DNA of 64,000 nt, from contig NZ_LWTX01000002.1 of the NCBI RefSeq assembly GCF_002094305.1, positions 496,001-560,000 of the forward strand, in the 5' to 3' direction. A program made the position numbers and the translations under genes. Source of the DNA: Prescottella equi. Its GTDB lineage: Bacteria > Actinomycetota > Actinomycetes > Mycobacteriales > Mycobacteriaceae. Shown piece after piece: positions 1-8,397 of the stretch (position 1 is its first letter; each line of letters starts with the position of its first letter). A model generated the notes under the pieces. That model did no database searches and had not been told where the DNA came from. It saw nothing but the letters and a program-made list of their open reading frames with translations.

Positions 1-411
1 ACGGTCGGCGTACGCCCCGCACATCGCGCGCAGTTCGTCGACGCTGTGTCCGACGGCCGTCATGTGCGCAACCGGCAGGAGGGTGGTGTTCTCGGCCAAC
101 TCGCCAGTGACCCGAACCGTGCGGTCCCGCGTCGAACCGCCGGCCCCGTACGTCATCGACACGAAAGCAGGATCCATACGCTCGAAGGCACGGACGGCCC
201 GCCACAACCGCGCCTCCGCGGCCTCGTCGCGGGGCGGCGAGAACTCGACGGAGAAGGGAATCCGGCCGGCATCGGGTGCGCCGATACGGTCCACGATCGA
301 AGGTGTCCGACTCTCGAGCGTGTCACGCTGACGCGACAACTCACCCGCCGTCGCGGTGGCGACCTCGGGGTCCAGTCCGGCGAAGGACGCGCTGCTCTGA
401 TTGGTATTCAT
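1..411 (-). CDS. metF: methylenetetrahydrofolate reductase, N-terminal part (cut by window edge)
   Basis: The reading frame opens at an ATG at 411 and stays open to base 1 (137 codons), so only the N-terminal half is present. After a divergent leader of about 50 residues it shows the MTHFR barrel start: VEFSPPRDEAAEARLW, then FVSMTYGAGGSTRD and a VAHMTAVG stretch. The enzyme reduces 5,10-methylene-THF to 5-methyl-THF, the methyl donor for methionine synthesis. A cobalamin riboswitch lies in its long 5' leader, which is unusual because both B12-dependent and B12-independent methionine synthases need this product. A metE-type gene may follow beyond the edge (inference). Family assignment is secure. 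Confidence 0.93.
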   Translation of the reverse strand, partial: MNTNQSSASFAGLDPEVATATAGELSRQRDTLESRTPSIVDRIGAPDAGRIPFSVEFSPPRDEAAEARLWRAVRAFERMDPAFVSMTYGAGGSTRDRTVRVTGELAENTTLLPVAHMTAVGHSVDELRAMCGAYADR

Positions 412-416
412 CGTGA

Positions 417-473
417 TTCGTGGGTCTTTCCGGTCGGTCCGAGAGGCCGCCCACGGCTGCACTCACCCACGAA
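417..473 (-). promoter_or_regulatory. possible expression-platform hairpin of the metF riboswitch
   Basis: Two 9-base arms, ACCCACGAA and TTCGTGGGT (465-473 and 417-425 on the plus strand), are perfectly complementary and end 6 bases before the metF ATG. The weak ribosome site (GGAAAGA) lies at the foot of the 3' arm. Such a stem could hide the ribosome site, fitting translational control by the upstream aptamer. This is inferred from position only; no alternative fold was computed. Confidence 0.35.
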
Positions 474-544
474 GCCCCTGAATCGAGCGCTCTGACGCGC
501 ATCGTGATGCCACGAGGGTACGCACACCCACTCCTCGAGGCGGC

Positions 545-760
545 ACACCGCCGGATGCGGCGCACCCGGCACAGTGGGCAGGTCTTCGGACTCGCAAGCG
601 CCCACGTCGTCCGACGTGAACCTACTGGCCGTCGCTTCCCGGGCTCGTGACAACTGAGACCCAGTGCTGGTGACGGCGGTCGTTCCTGCTCACCGCTGCG
701 GGACAGTCCCGGATTCCCACCGGGTTCCCTCTTCGTGCCTTGCAAGGCACTTCGACGCCG
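545..760 (-). ncRNA. cobalamin (B12) riboswitch upstream of metF
   Basis: Read on the minus strand, the leader contains the conserved blocks of the cobalamin aptamer in order: GGTGGGAATCCGGGACTGTC, CCCGCAGCGGTGAGCAGGAA, a GGGAAGC element, and the B12-box-like GAGTCCGAAGACCTGCC near 580-596. The spacing is typical of a full-length class I aptamer. About 130 bases separate it from the metF start, leaving room for an expression platform. The boundaries are approximate. It would turn metF off when cobalamin is plentiful. Confidence 0.9.
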
Positions 761-841
761 GCCAATAACCTTCGGGGCTCCTCACGGTCCTGGCGGCGAA
801 CCAACTGCATCGCCCAGTGTAGAAGCAACACCGACTGCTGA

Positions 842-1675
842 TTACGGGTGGGCGGAGCGGGAGGCCGTCACGTCGTCCGTCCGCGCGAGTCCGCGCGAGA
901 CAACTGGATGCCGAGGCCCCCTGTGGAACTGGACGGACGGCACCCCGTCCAGACCCGGGGAGACGGTGGCGTGGACGTTGTAGACGTCACTCACGAGTTT
1001 CTCGGTGAGGACATCCACGGGCCTGCCTGCTGCGACGATCCGCCCCTCTTGCAGCACCACCAGCCGATCGCAGTAGATCGCGGCGAGGTTGAGGTCGTGC
1101 AACGCGATGTAGCTCGCCATGGGCAGCCCCGCGACAAGTTCCAGAATCTCGAGCTGGTGCTGGATGTCGAGATGGTTGGTCGGTTCGTCGAGCAGCAGAT
1201 GTTCGGGTTCCTGCGCGAGCGCTCGGGCGATCTGCGCGCGCTGGCGTTCACCTCCGGAGAGCGTGTGCCACAGGCGACGCCGCTTCTCGAGCATGCCCGT
1301 GCCCGCCAGCGCCTTCTCGATCGCCGTGTCGTCGGCCATCGGATCGGATCCGAATACTCCGCGATGCGGTATCCGGCCGAGCCGGACCACGTCGAGCACC
1401 GTGACATCGACGTCGGTGTGGGCGTGTTGATCCACCATCGCAACTCGGCGGGCGATGCTGCGGCGGCGCACGGTTCGGATGTCCGCGTCGTCGAGCGTGA
1501 CCGTGCCGGCATCGGGTGTCGCGATACCCGCGAGGAGGCGCAGGAGCGACGACTTGCCCGATCCGTTGGGGCCGAGGAGCCCGACGGTCTCTCCGGGTTC
1601 CGCGACGACGGTGACACCGTCCAGCACGAGATTGCCGCCACGGTTCCAGCCGACGTCTCTCGCGGACAGAGTCAT
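842..1675 (-). CDS. corrinoid-type ABC importer, ATP-binding protein (BtuD/FecE family)
   Basis: This 277-residue ABC ATPase energises uptake through the FecCD permease encoded just upstream. Walker A is GPNGSGKSS (about 35-43), the signature is LSGGERQR (139-146), Walker B is LLLDEP (160-165) and the H-loop is IALHD (His194). The ATG at 1675 overlaps the permease stop as ATGA, so the two are translationally coupled. It is the last gene of a minus-strand operon that begins behind a cobalamin riboswitch near 5.7 kb. Close family members are sometimes annotated as F420-0 or iron-siderophore ATPases; the riboswitch makes a corrinoid substrate more likely here. Confidence 0.85.
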   Translation of the reverse strand: MTLSARDVGWNRGGNLVLDGVTVVAEPGETVGLLGPNGSGKSSLLRLLAGIATPDAGTVTLDDADIRTVRRRSIARRVAMVDQHAHTDVDVTVLDVVRLGRIPHRGVFGSDPMADDTAIEKALAGTGMLEKRRRLWHTLSGGERQRAQIARALAQEPEHLLLDEPTNHLDIQHQLEILELVAGLPMASYIALHDLNLAAIYCDRLVVLQEGRIVAAGRPVDVLTEKLVSDVYNVHATVSPGLDGVPSVQFHRGPRHPVVSRGLARTDDVTASRSAHP

Positions 1676-2727
1676 TCGGTTCTCCTCATCCGGAACAGGA
1701 TCAACGCGAAGGCCGGAACGCCGATCAGTGCGGTCACCACGCCGACCGGAATCTCCTGCGGCGCGAACAGTGTGCGGGCAATCGCATCCACCCACACCAT
1801 GAAGATCGCACCGATCAGCGCCGTCGCCGGCAGGAGCCGACTGTGCCTGGGGCCTACCAGGAATCGTGCTGCATGCGGGAGGACGAGCCCGACGAACCCG
1901 ATCGCGCCGGCCGCGCTCACCAACGCCGCCGTGATCAACGCCGTGACGGTCAGCAGCAGTACGCGAACGCGACGTACCGAGATGCCCAGTGTCGCCGCGG
2001 AGTCGTTCCCGAAGGTGAACGCATCCAGCGCGGGCGCGTGGAACAGACACACGACGATGCCGACCAGACACGCCGCCGAACACAGCAGCACGTCCGTCCA
2101 ACCGACACCGCTGAGCGAACCCAGTAGCCAGAACAGCACGCCGCGGGTCTGTTCGGCATCGGCCGACGAGATGACGATGAACGACGTCAGGGCCGAGAAG
2201 AGCTGCGTTCCGGCCACGCCCGCCAGCACGACACGCGCGGTACCGCCGCCGGCTCCTGCCGCCAGCAACATCACGAGCGCGAACGACACGACCGCGCCGA
2301 GGAAGGCACCCGCCGACAGCGAGACGATGCCGCCGCCGATACCGAGGACCACCACCGACACCGCGCCGGTCGAGGCGCCCGAGGAGATGCCGAGCACGAA
2401 CGGGTCTGCGAGCGGATTGCGCAGCAACGACTGCATGATCGCCCCGCACAGCGCGAGGCCTGCACCGCACACCGCGGCCAACACCGTGCGCGGAAGCCGC
2501 AGTTCCCACACGATGCCGTCCTTGATCCGGCTCAGCCCCGACTCGCCGATCCCCCAGTGCTCGAACACGACGGCATACACGTCACGCACGGAGAGCTCGG
2601 CCGGGCCCAGCGTGATTGCGAGGGCGATCGACAGCGCCAACACCACCGTCCCGGCGCCGTACACGGCGCCGAGGAGTGGACGGGATTCGAGCCGGGCCGT
2701 CCGGGCGCTCAATTGGTCAGACCCCAA
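1672..2727 (-). CDS. FecCD-family ABC importer permease (BtuC-like)
   Basis: A 351-residue polytopic membrane protein with the repeated glycine- and alanine-rich helices of the BtuC/FecCD family, including the conserved early stretch LRLPRTVLAAVCGAGLALCG and the late GAIGFVGLVLPHAAR. It would form the dimeric transmembrane channel of the importer. The chosen start at 2727 overlaps the end of the binding-protein gene by 19 bases; a slightly later start is possible. Its stop overlaps the ATPase start. The family is clear; the substrate is inferred from operon control. Confidence 0.87.
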   Translation of the reverse strand: MGSDQLSARTARLESRPLLGAVYGAGTVVLALSIALAITLGPAELSVRDVYAVVFEHWGIGESGLSRIKDGIVWELRLPRTVLAAVCGAGLALCGAIMQSLLRNPLADPFVLGISSGASTGAVSVVVLGIGGGIVSLSAGAFLGAVVSFALVMLLAAGAGGGTARVVLAGVAGTQLFSALTSFIVISSADAEQTRGVLFWLLGSLSGVGWTDVLLCSAACLVGIVVCLFHAPALDAFTFGNDSAATLGISVRRVRVLLLTVTALITAALVSAAGAIGFVGLVLPHAARFLVGPRHSRLLPATALIGAIFMVWVDAIARTLFAPQEIPVGVVTALIGVPAFALILFRMRRTE

Positions 2728-3761
2728 CCGCGTAGCGCGGTCGAGACCTTCTCGATGCCGTCGATCGTGCGGATCGACGGGTTCATGTCGGCTCCGTTGA
2801 CCACGATGTACCGCTTGTCGCGCACCGCATCGGTGTTCCGGGTGACAGGGTTCGATTCGAGGAACGCGACCTTGCTGTCGAGGGCGTCGCCATCGATGCT
2901 GCGTCGGCTCAGGTCACCGAGTACCAGCGCCGTCGGATTGCGGTCTGCGACCGACTCCCAACTCACCTGCGGCCATTCGTCGGTCGTGTCGGCGAAGACG
3001 TTGGTCGCCCCGACCGCGCCGGAGATGATACCCGACGATCCGCAGCACCCCGCCACGTACGGCGTCTTGGTGCCGGCGAACCAGAACGCGAGCGAGACAC
3101 CCGATGCCTTCACATCGGCAGCTGCCTCGTCGAAGCGCTGCTGCAACTCCGCTACGAAAGCCTCGCCACGCTCTCGGACGTCGAAGATCGCGGCCAGGTC
3201 CAGGATTTCCTGATAGACCGACTCGATCCGCAACGGTTCGGTGCGGGCGCCGTCCGCGTTGGACGCCGACGATGCGACGCCGCCGCAGCCGTTGTCGGTG
3301 GGCGAGAGATATGTAGGGACGCCGAGAGTCTCGAACCGATCGCGTCCCGCGTCGCCGCCGTCGGCGAACGTCGAGGCGAAGGATGCCGAGACGAAGTCGG
3401 GTTCGGCATCGAGCACGACCTCGAGTGACGGCTTGTTGTCGGCCAGACGCGGGACCTTCGCATTGTCGGCGGCGAGGTTCTCGCGGACGGGATCGGTCCA
3501 GGTGGCGGTGCCGACCATCCGGTCGGCGAGGCCGAGTGACAGCAGGATCTCGGTGGAACCCTGGTTGAGGGACACCACGCGTTTCGGGGGCTCATCGATC
3601 GTCACCTCGCGGCCGCAGTTCTCGAGCGTCAACGGGAAAGTGGACGCCGTCGACCCCGATTCGGTGGACGCGATGCTGTCGGTGGGCGAGGAACAACCGG
3701 CGAGGACAATCGTCCCGACGGAGGCGAGGGCGGCGCCGATGCACCGAACGGTGGAAGGCAT
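2709..3761 (-). CDS. BtuF/FepB-type substrate-binding lipoprotein, copy 1
   Basis: A 350-residue periplasmic-binding-fold lipoprotein. A hydrophobic signal peptide ends in the lipobox LAGC (Cys23). The body carries the family's 'EPPKRVVSLNQGSTEILLSL' type opening and a central CCGSSGI motif shared with the paralogue at 4585-5592. It captures the ligand outside the membrane and delivers it to the permease. It ends inside the permease gene and follows the methyltransferase by 71 bases. The operon thus has two related receptors for one permease/ATPase pair, suggesting two ligand forms (inference). Confidence 0.85.
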   Translation of the reverse strand: MPSTVRCIGAALASVGTIVLAGCSSPTDSIASTESGSTASTFPLTLENCGREVTIDEPPKRVVSLNQGSTEILLSLGLADRMVGTATWTDPVRENLAADNAKVPRLADNKPSLEVVLDAEPDFVSASFASTFADGGDAGRDRFETLGVPTYLSPTDNGCGGVASSASNADGARTEPLRIESVYQEILDLAAIFDVRERGEAFVAELQQRFDEAAADVKASGVSLAFWFAGTKTPYVAGCCGSSGIISGAVGATNVFADTTDEWPQVSWESVADRNPTALVLGDLSRRSIDGDALDSKVAFLESNPVTRNTDAVRDKRYIVVNGADMNPSIRTIDGIEKVSTALRGWGLTN

Positions 3762-3832
3762 GAAGGAACGAAACTCCTAGCTCGAGGCTCGCATTCGCGC
3801 GAACCGAGAAGACACGGGAACTCGCGGCCTCG

Positions 3833-4588
3833 TCAGACGACGCCGTAGACGACGTAGTCGTCGAAGAGTTGCCACACGGTGCCGGACTCGGTGAACCCGG
3901 CCTGGCGAAGCGCAGCCAACTGGAACTCCACGGTGGTCGGTGGCGACGCGTCTCTCCCGCTGAAGCGACGGGTCCGCTCGTCCTGCAAGCGGGAGATGTG
4001 CGGATGAGCCGCCAGCAGGCTCCACCAGGCATCCCACTCGTCGGCGCCCTCGGTGAAACTGCGCTGCTGTGTTGCACTGTCGTGCCGCGTCGACCAGGAG
4101 GCGACGTGCCGCGTGCGCTCGTCGAAGCGGAAGTGGTCGCCGTTGAGCAGGACGCCGCCCGGGTCCAGGAGGGATCTGACCTGTCCGTACACGTCGACCA
4201 GTTCGGAGGGCGCGAGCCAGTGCAGGGCGGTCGTCGAGACCACCGCCTGGGGACGATATCCGAGTTGGTCGGTGATCCGGGCAGTCCACTGCGGATCGCA
4301 GAGGTCTGCGTCGACGAACATGACACGGTCGCCGTGCGCGGCAAGGTGTTCGCGTGCAAGCGCGAGCAGCATCGGGTCGTAGTCGAGGGCCACGACACGG
4401 GCGTCCGGGAATCGCGACAGAATCCGCGAACCGAGAGAGCTTGGGCCGCAGGCCAGGTCGACCACCGCGAAGGCCGTTCCGACGGCGAGCTCCAGGGCGT
4501 CGAGAATCGCCTCGAACCTGCCCTCGCGATGCGAGATGTAGGCAGCTTGTTGGCGATCCCAACGCTCGACCAGTTCGGTGTGGTTCAT
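3833..4588 (-). CDS. class I SAM-dependent methyltransferase inside the B12-controlled importer operon
   Basis: A 251-residue Rossmann methyltransferase of the methyltransferase-11/25 type. Motif I is VVDLACGPSSLG (about 42-53), followed by the acidic SAM-binding strand VVALDYDP. Its ATG overlaps the stop of the upstream binding-protein gene as ATGA (4585-4588), so it belongs to the operon. Its substrate is unknown. A role in modifying or salvaging an imported corrinoid, or in B12-linked methyl metabolism, is inference from context. It lacks the motifs of the classical Cbi/Cob precorrin methyltransferases. Confidence 0.8.
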   Translation of the reverse strand: MNHTELVERWDRQQAAYISHREGRFEAILDALELAVGTAFAVVDLACGPSSLGSRILSRFPDARVVALDYDPMLLALAREHLAAHGDRVMFVDADLCDPQWTARITDQLGYRPQAVVSTTALHWLAPSELVDVYGQVRSLLDPGGVLLNGDHFRFDERTRHVASWSTRHDSATQQRSFTEGADEWDAWWSLLAAHPHISRLQDERTRRFSGRDASPPTTVEFQLAALRQAGFTESGTVWQLFDDYVVYGVV

Positions 4589-5592
4589 CGGGCCACGCCC
4601 AGGTCACGAAGCCCCGCGGCGAGCTGCTCGACCCCCTGGATATTCCTGATCGAAGGATCCATCGCGGTGCCGTCGATGACGATGTAGCGCTTGTCGCGGA
4701 CGGCGGTCAATCTACTTGCTACCGGATCGGATTCGAGGAAGCGAATCTTCTCCTCGGCGCTGTCACCGTCGCCACCCCGGCCCAGATCTGCGAGCACGAG
4801 CACGGTCGGGTCTCGGTCGAGCACACTCTCCCAACCGATTTCGGGCCACAACTGGCGATTGTCGGCAAACGCATTCTGCGCGCCGATCTCCCTGGTCATG
4901 ATCCCGGGCGCACCACAGCAGCCGGCGATGTACGGGGTCTTGGTGCCGGCATACCACCAGGCCAACGTCACATCCGACGCGTCGAGCCCGCCGGCCGCGG
5001 TCTGCGCACGGCCTCTCAGCTCGCCGATCAGATCGTCACCACGGTCCTGCACGTCGAAGACGGTCGAGACCTCTTCGATCTCCTCGTACAGATCGTCGAG
5101 GGTCAGCTCGGCCGCCTGGACCGCATCCTGGCCGCCGCATTCGCTCGGGGACTGATAGGTCGCGATACCCATATCGGTGAACCGCTTCCGGTCGGCAATC
5201 CCCTCACCGGTGAAGGTGTAGTCGAACGTGCTGTAGACGAAATCGGGCTCACGGTCGAGAACTGCTTCGAACGACGGGAACTCGACGTCGAATCTGTGCA
5301 CACGCGACGCTGCCTGCTCCAGTTCGGGAAGCACTGAATCGTCGCTGTATGCGAGACCCGCCATCCGATCCTCGAGCCCCAGGCTGAGCAGCAACTCCAC
5401 AGCCGGTTGATTAACAGCGATCGCCCGCTGGATCGGCTCCTCGACGGCCACCGTCGTCTCACAGTTGGTCAGACTCACGGGCGCCGGCGTCGAGTCTCTC
5501 GCCTCGACCGCGGACCCGCTGCATCCCGTGGCGCCGAACACGGCTAGTATCGCCGTCGCTCCGGCGATTGTCCGGACACTCTTGTGCATCAC
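4585..5592 (-). CDS. BtuF/FepB-type substrate-binding lipoprotein, copy 2
   Basis: A 335-residue lipoprotein, first gene of the importer operon. The signal peptide ends near Cys24 (GATGC). It shares with copy 1 the layout, the VAVNQPAVELLLSLGL-like opening, the 'AGTKTPYIAGCCGAPGI' block and the C-terminal YIVIDGTAMDPSIRN region, so the two arose by tandem duplication before diverging. Start: tandem ATGs at 5592 and 5589, with an AGGAAG ribosome site 12-15 bases upstream. The cobalamin riboswitch sits directly in its leader. Confidence 0.85.
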   Translation of the reverse strand: MMHKSVRTIAGATAILAVFGATGCSGSAVEARDSTPAPVSLTNCETTVAVEEPIQRAIAVNQPAVELLLSLGLEDRMAGLAYSDDSVLPELEQAASRVHRFDVEFPSFEAVLDREPDFVYSTFDYTFTGEGIADRKRFTDMGIATYQSPSECGGQDAVQAAELTLDDLYEEIEEVSTVFDVQDRGDDLIGELRGRAQTAAGGLDASDVTLAWWYAGTKTPYIAGCCGAPGIMTREIGAQNAFADNRQLWPEIGWESVLDRDPTVLVLADLGRGGDGDSAEEKIRFLESDPVASRLTAVRDKRYIVIDGTAMDPSIRNIQGVEQLAAGLRDLGVAR

Positions 5593-5639
5593 ACATCAAG
5601 CTTCCTGCGGACGCTGCACGCGAGCGGCCCGCACGGTCA

Positions 5640-5775
5640 TGCCGGGAACGAAAACGTCTCCCAGCCCAGCAGGTCGTCGGACTCGAGGCGATGCAGCCCC
5701 ATACCGTTGCGCGTCAGTTCCGGATTCGCACCGGATTCCACCTGATCCCGATTGTCGGAATTGCCTGGTACCGCG
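5640..5775 (-). ncRNA. cobalamin (B12) riboswitch upstream of the ABC importer operon
   Basis: On the minus strand the leader reads GGTGGAATCCGGTGCGAATC, then CGGAACTGACGCGCAACGGT and GAGTCCGACGACCTGC, the conserved blocks of the cobalamin aptamer core and B12 box. It is shorter than the metF copy. Its 3' end lies about 50 bases before the first binding-protein start. This is the strongest evidence that the downstream importer serves cobalamin or a related corrinoid. Confidence 0.9.
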
Positions 5776-5855
5776 AAATCTAGCAGCACATTTCGGAAGG
5801 CAGGAAATCGGGTCGCAGCAGGTACTGGTTGCCAGGAACGCGCCGAGCCGCGAAA

Positions 5856-5902
5856 GACGCCTCGAGGCCTGTACCGGATGACGGTGCAGGCCCCGAGGCG
5901 TC
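5856..5902 (-). terminator. hairpin terminator downstream of the MFS gene
   Basis: GACGCCTCG (5856-5864) pairs with CGAGGCGTC (5894-5902), and the inner AGGCCTG pairs with CAGGCCC with one mismatch. The hairpin begins 16 bases after the MFS stop codon. No long U tract follows, as is common in actinobacteria. Confidence 0.65.
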
Positions 5903-5917
5903 GAAAGTGTTGCGAGA

Positions 5918-7363
5918 CTAGCCCTCGCCGCGGCGTCCGACGGTGATGCCGAAGGCCAGGACCGCGCCAAGCAGCGCGGCGCCGGCGGCGACCATGAAGG
6001 CCACGAAGAACCCGTCCGAGCTGTAGACGGGGCCGGCGGGGCCGACCGTCATGACGTGCTGCGCCAACAGCGCGAAGCCCACCGAGGACAGCATGCCGCC
6101 GAACATCGACTGCGACAGACCGGTGAAGTTGGCGCCGATCGCGCGCTGGTCCTCGGGCAGCGCCATCATCACCAGGTTCGGGATCGCGGCGTAGATCATC
6201 GAACCGAAGCCGATGAGACCGTACGCGCACACGACCTGCCACGCCTGGTCCGGCGTCGTCGCCAGCCAGGTGGCACCCAGCGCGATGAGGACGGCGCCGA
6301 GAACGAGGTGCTGACGGAAGCCGATGCGCTTCGCCGTCGCTCCGACGAAGACGCCACCGAGGACGATCAGGCAACCGCCGGGCAGCATCCACAGCGCCAT
6401 GTCGGTGACCGTGAGTCCGAAGCCGTAGTCGGCCGCTTCCTTCGGGGTCTGCAGCAGCATCGGAATGAGCGTCGCGGTGAGCGTCGTCGCGCCGTAGGCG
6501 ATGCCGCCGGCGAGCAGCGTGATGCCGACCTTGCGGCTGGCGAGCACGTCGATGCTGATGAGCGGTTCGGGCACGCGGCGCTCCCAGACGACCCAGGCGA
6601 CCGCGAAGACGACGGTGACGGCGAGCGTGCCGACGGTCTTTCCGCTCAGCCAGCCCCAACCGGCGCCCAGGGACAGCGCGAGCATGACGGTGAACAGCGC
6701 GACGGTGAGCAGGAAGGCGCCGAGCCAGTCGACGGAAACCTTGGCACGCACCGGAGTTTCGGGGACGAAGAACAGCGTCAGCAGTCCGCCCACGGCGCAC
6801 AGCCCGAAGGAGAACCAGAACACCGACGAGACACCGGAGTGGTCGAGCATGTAGCCCGAGATCAGTGGCGCGACGACGGTGACGACACCGACGCCGGTGT
6901 TCGCTATGGAGATCGACATGGCCTGCAGGCGAGCCGGGAACACGTCGCGGATCAGCGAGTAACCGAGCGCGGTGAAGGCGAAGCCGACACCGGACAGGAA
7001 GCGGCCGACCAGCAGGATCGGGAACGTCGGCGCAACCGCCGAGATGAGCGCACCGAGGCTCGCGATCGCGGCGGTGACCACGAGAATGCGCTTCTTGCCG
7101 TAGACGTCGGCGAGCTTCCCGAGAATCGGCGACGCGATGGCCGCCGCCAGAACCAGCGCCGTCATCACCCAGACCACCTGCGTGGTCTTGTACTCCGCAG
7201 CGATCTTCGGGAGCGCGGGAGTGAAGAGGGCGAAGGCAAGCGCCGCCTGCTCGGTGAGCAGAACGAGGATCAGCAGGACACGGATCCAGTACCCGGTCGA
7301 GCCGCCGGCACCGCCGGGGCCCCGCACGGGGGCTGCGTCGCCCTGAGAGACGGAGACTGCCAT
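5918..7363 (-). CDS. MFS drug-exporter-like transporter
   Basis: A 481-residue major facilitator with many hydrophobic helices. The first helix follows a charged, glycine-rich tail of about 30 residues. The conserved loop after helix 2 reads LGKLADVYGKKRILV, the signature of H+-coupled exporters, and the length fits the 14-helix DHA2 group or a large 12-helix member. It is flanked by a terminator hairpin and by a short inverted repeat in its promoter region. No neighbour points to a substrate. Confidence 0.85.
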   Translation of the reverse strand: MAVSVSQGDAAPVRGPGGAGGSTGYWIRVLLILVLLTEQAALAFALFTPALPKIAAEYKTTQVVWVMTALVLAAAIASPILGKLADVYGKKRILVVTAAIASLGALISAVAPTFPILLVGRFLSGVGFAFTALGYSLIRDVFPARLQAMSISIANTGVGVVTVVAPLISGYMLDHSGVSSVFWFSFGLCAVGGLLTLFFVPETPVRAKVSVDWLGAFLLTVALFTVMLALSLGAGWGWLSGKTVGTLAVTVVFAVAWVVWERRVPEPLISIDVLASRKVGITLLAGGIAYGATTLTATLIPMLLQTPKEAADYGFGLTVTDMALWMLPGGCLIVLGGVFVGATAKRIGFRQHLVLGAVLIALGATWLATTPDQAWQVVCAYGLIGFGSMIYAAIPNLVMMALPEDQRAIGANFTGLSQSMFGGMLSSVGFALLAQHVMTVGPAGPVYSSDGFFVAFMVAAGAALLGAVLAFGITVGRRGEG

Positions 7364-7416
7364 TTCTACCTACACATTCCGGTCTGGGTTCCAACAGTGA
7401 CCGGACGCACATTAGG

Positions 7417-7436
7417 AGGTGAGACGGGACTCACCT
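7417..7436. promoter_or_regulatory. inverted repeat in the MFS promoter region
   Basis: AGGTGAG (7417-7423) and CTCACCT (7430-7436) form a perfect 7-base inverted repeat with a 6-base spacer, 54 bases upstream of the MFS start. It is a candidate repressor operator. No regulator gene is adjacent. Confidence 0.35.
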
Positions 7437-7557
7437 TCATCGCTTCCCGATGAACGGGAAGGTGGCATGGATCGGCGGACGCACCCCCGCCGCCGACGCG
7501 CCGTCTTCGACCAATTCGATTGCTGCTTCGTCACTTTCGCGGAGCACCGGGCCCCGC

Positions 7558-8175
7558 TCAGGCAAGGGCGGCGAACACCTCCGCCCAGTTGCCCCCGGCT
7601 ACCTCCATCGCATTTGCGATCTCGCGGAGGATGTCGCGTGCGATCTGCTCACGCGTGGACCCGTCGTCGGGATCCTCCGTTCCCTTGATCGCCCTGATGC
7701 CCTCCCCCGCCGCGGTGAATTGCTCCTTCCACTGCCCGGCGGACGACAGAAGGAATCTCAGGTGGTACGGGAAGCTGAAGTCGGGCATCGGTATCCCGGA
7801 TTCCGCGACACGCTCGAGCGAGGTGACGATCGACCGCAGGCGCGCGGACTCGAAGGTGCACGACTCGGGCTCCGCCAATTCGGAGGAGCCGACGGATCCG
7901 TCGACCAGACCCTGCCAGTACTCACGATCGTGGAGACCGTCTCGCTGCTCCATGTGGGTCTCCGCGAACACCGACATGAGTCCGCTGTCGCTGATGAGCG
8001 GGGACAGGACCAGATCCTCGCTGTAGTCGTAACCGAAGAAGTACCGTGTGCCGTCGACCTCGATGGACTCGATTCCGCCGATGTGGCGGTAATCCCGCAG
8101 CAGCGGCACGGGAATGTCCGGCGCCGCGTCGGCACCGTCGGGTACTCCACTCTCGCCGCATCCGTGGGATCTCAT
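7558..8175 (-). CDS. hypothetical cytosolic protein, 205 aa
   Basis: I do not recognise this protein. It is acidic, with no signal peptide or membrane helix. It opens MRSHGCGESGVPDGADAAPD and continues with mixed alpha/beta composition (RYFFGYDYSEDLVLSPLISD). The ATG at 8175 is chosen because an AAAGGA ribosome site lies 8 bases upstream; an ATG 15 bases earlier would include that site. The gene stands alone between the MFS gene and the convergent-side SOS gene. Codon use looks like that of its neighbours. Confidence 0.65.
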   Translation of the reverse strand: MRSHGCGESGVPDGADAAPDIPVPLLRDYRHIGGIESIEVDGTRYFFGYDYSEDLVLSPLISDSGLMSVFAETHMEQRDGLHDREYWQGLVDGSVGSSELAEPESCTFESARLRSIVTSLERVAESGIPMPDFSFPYHLRFLLSSAGQWKEQFTAAGEGIRAIKGTEDPDDGSTREQIARDILREIANAMEVAGGNWAEVFAALA

Positions 8176-8397
8176 CGCCGTTCCTTTCATCCACGATTCC
8201 GACCTTGTTGCCCGCAGTCGATCGAGTGTACGAATCGGCGCTCCGGGGGGAGCCCACGGGAGCGCAGCCCGGACGCATGCCGTCCGAGAGGCGACCGCAC
8301 GCATCCGGGCCTTTCCGGGTAGGCAGAGCGCTCTGCCGCGCAAGTGTCCGTGGTGCGGATATCGTTCGCGAGGTACCTGCGACGACGGGAGACGCGC

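Noticed and set aside
848-2800. Long plus-strand open frame of about 650 codons opposite the ABC importer genes
   Set aside because: It lies antisense to clear ATPase and permease genes and has arginine- and histidine-rich, domain-free sequence, as expected of high-GC shadow frames.
842-5592. F420-0 or siderophore importer as the primary assignment
   Set aside because: Family likeness exists, but a cobalamin riboswitch in the operon leader gives direct evidence for corrinoids.
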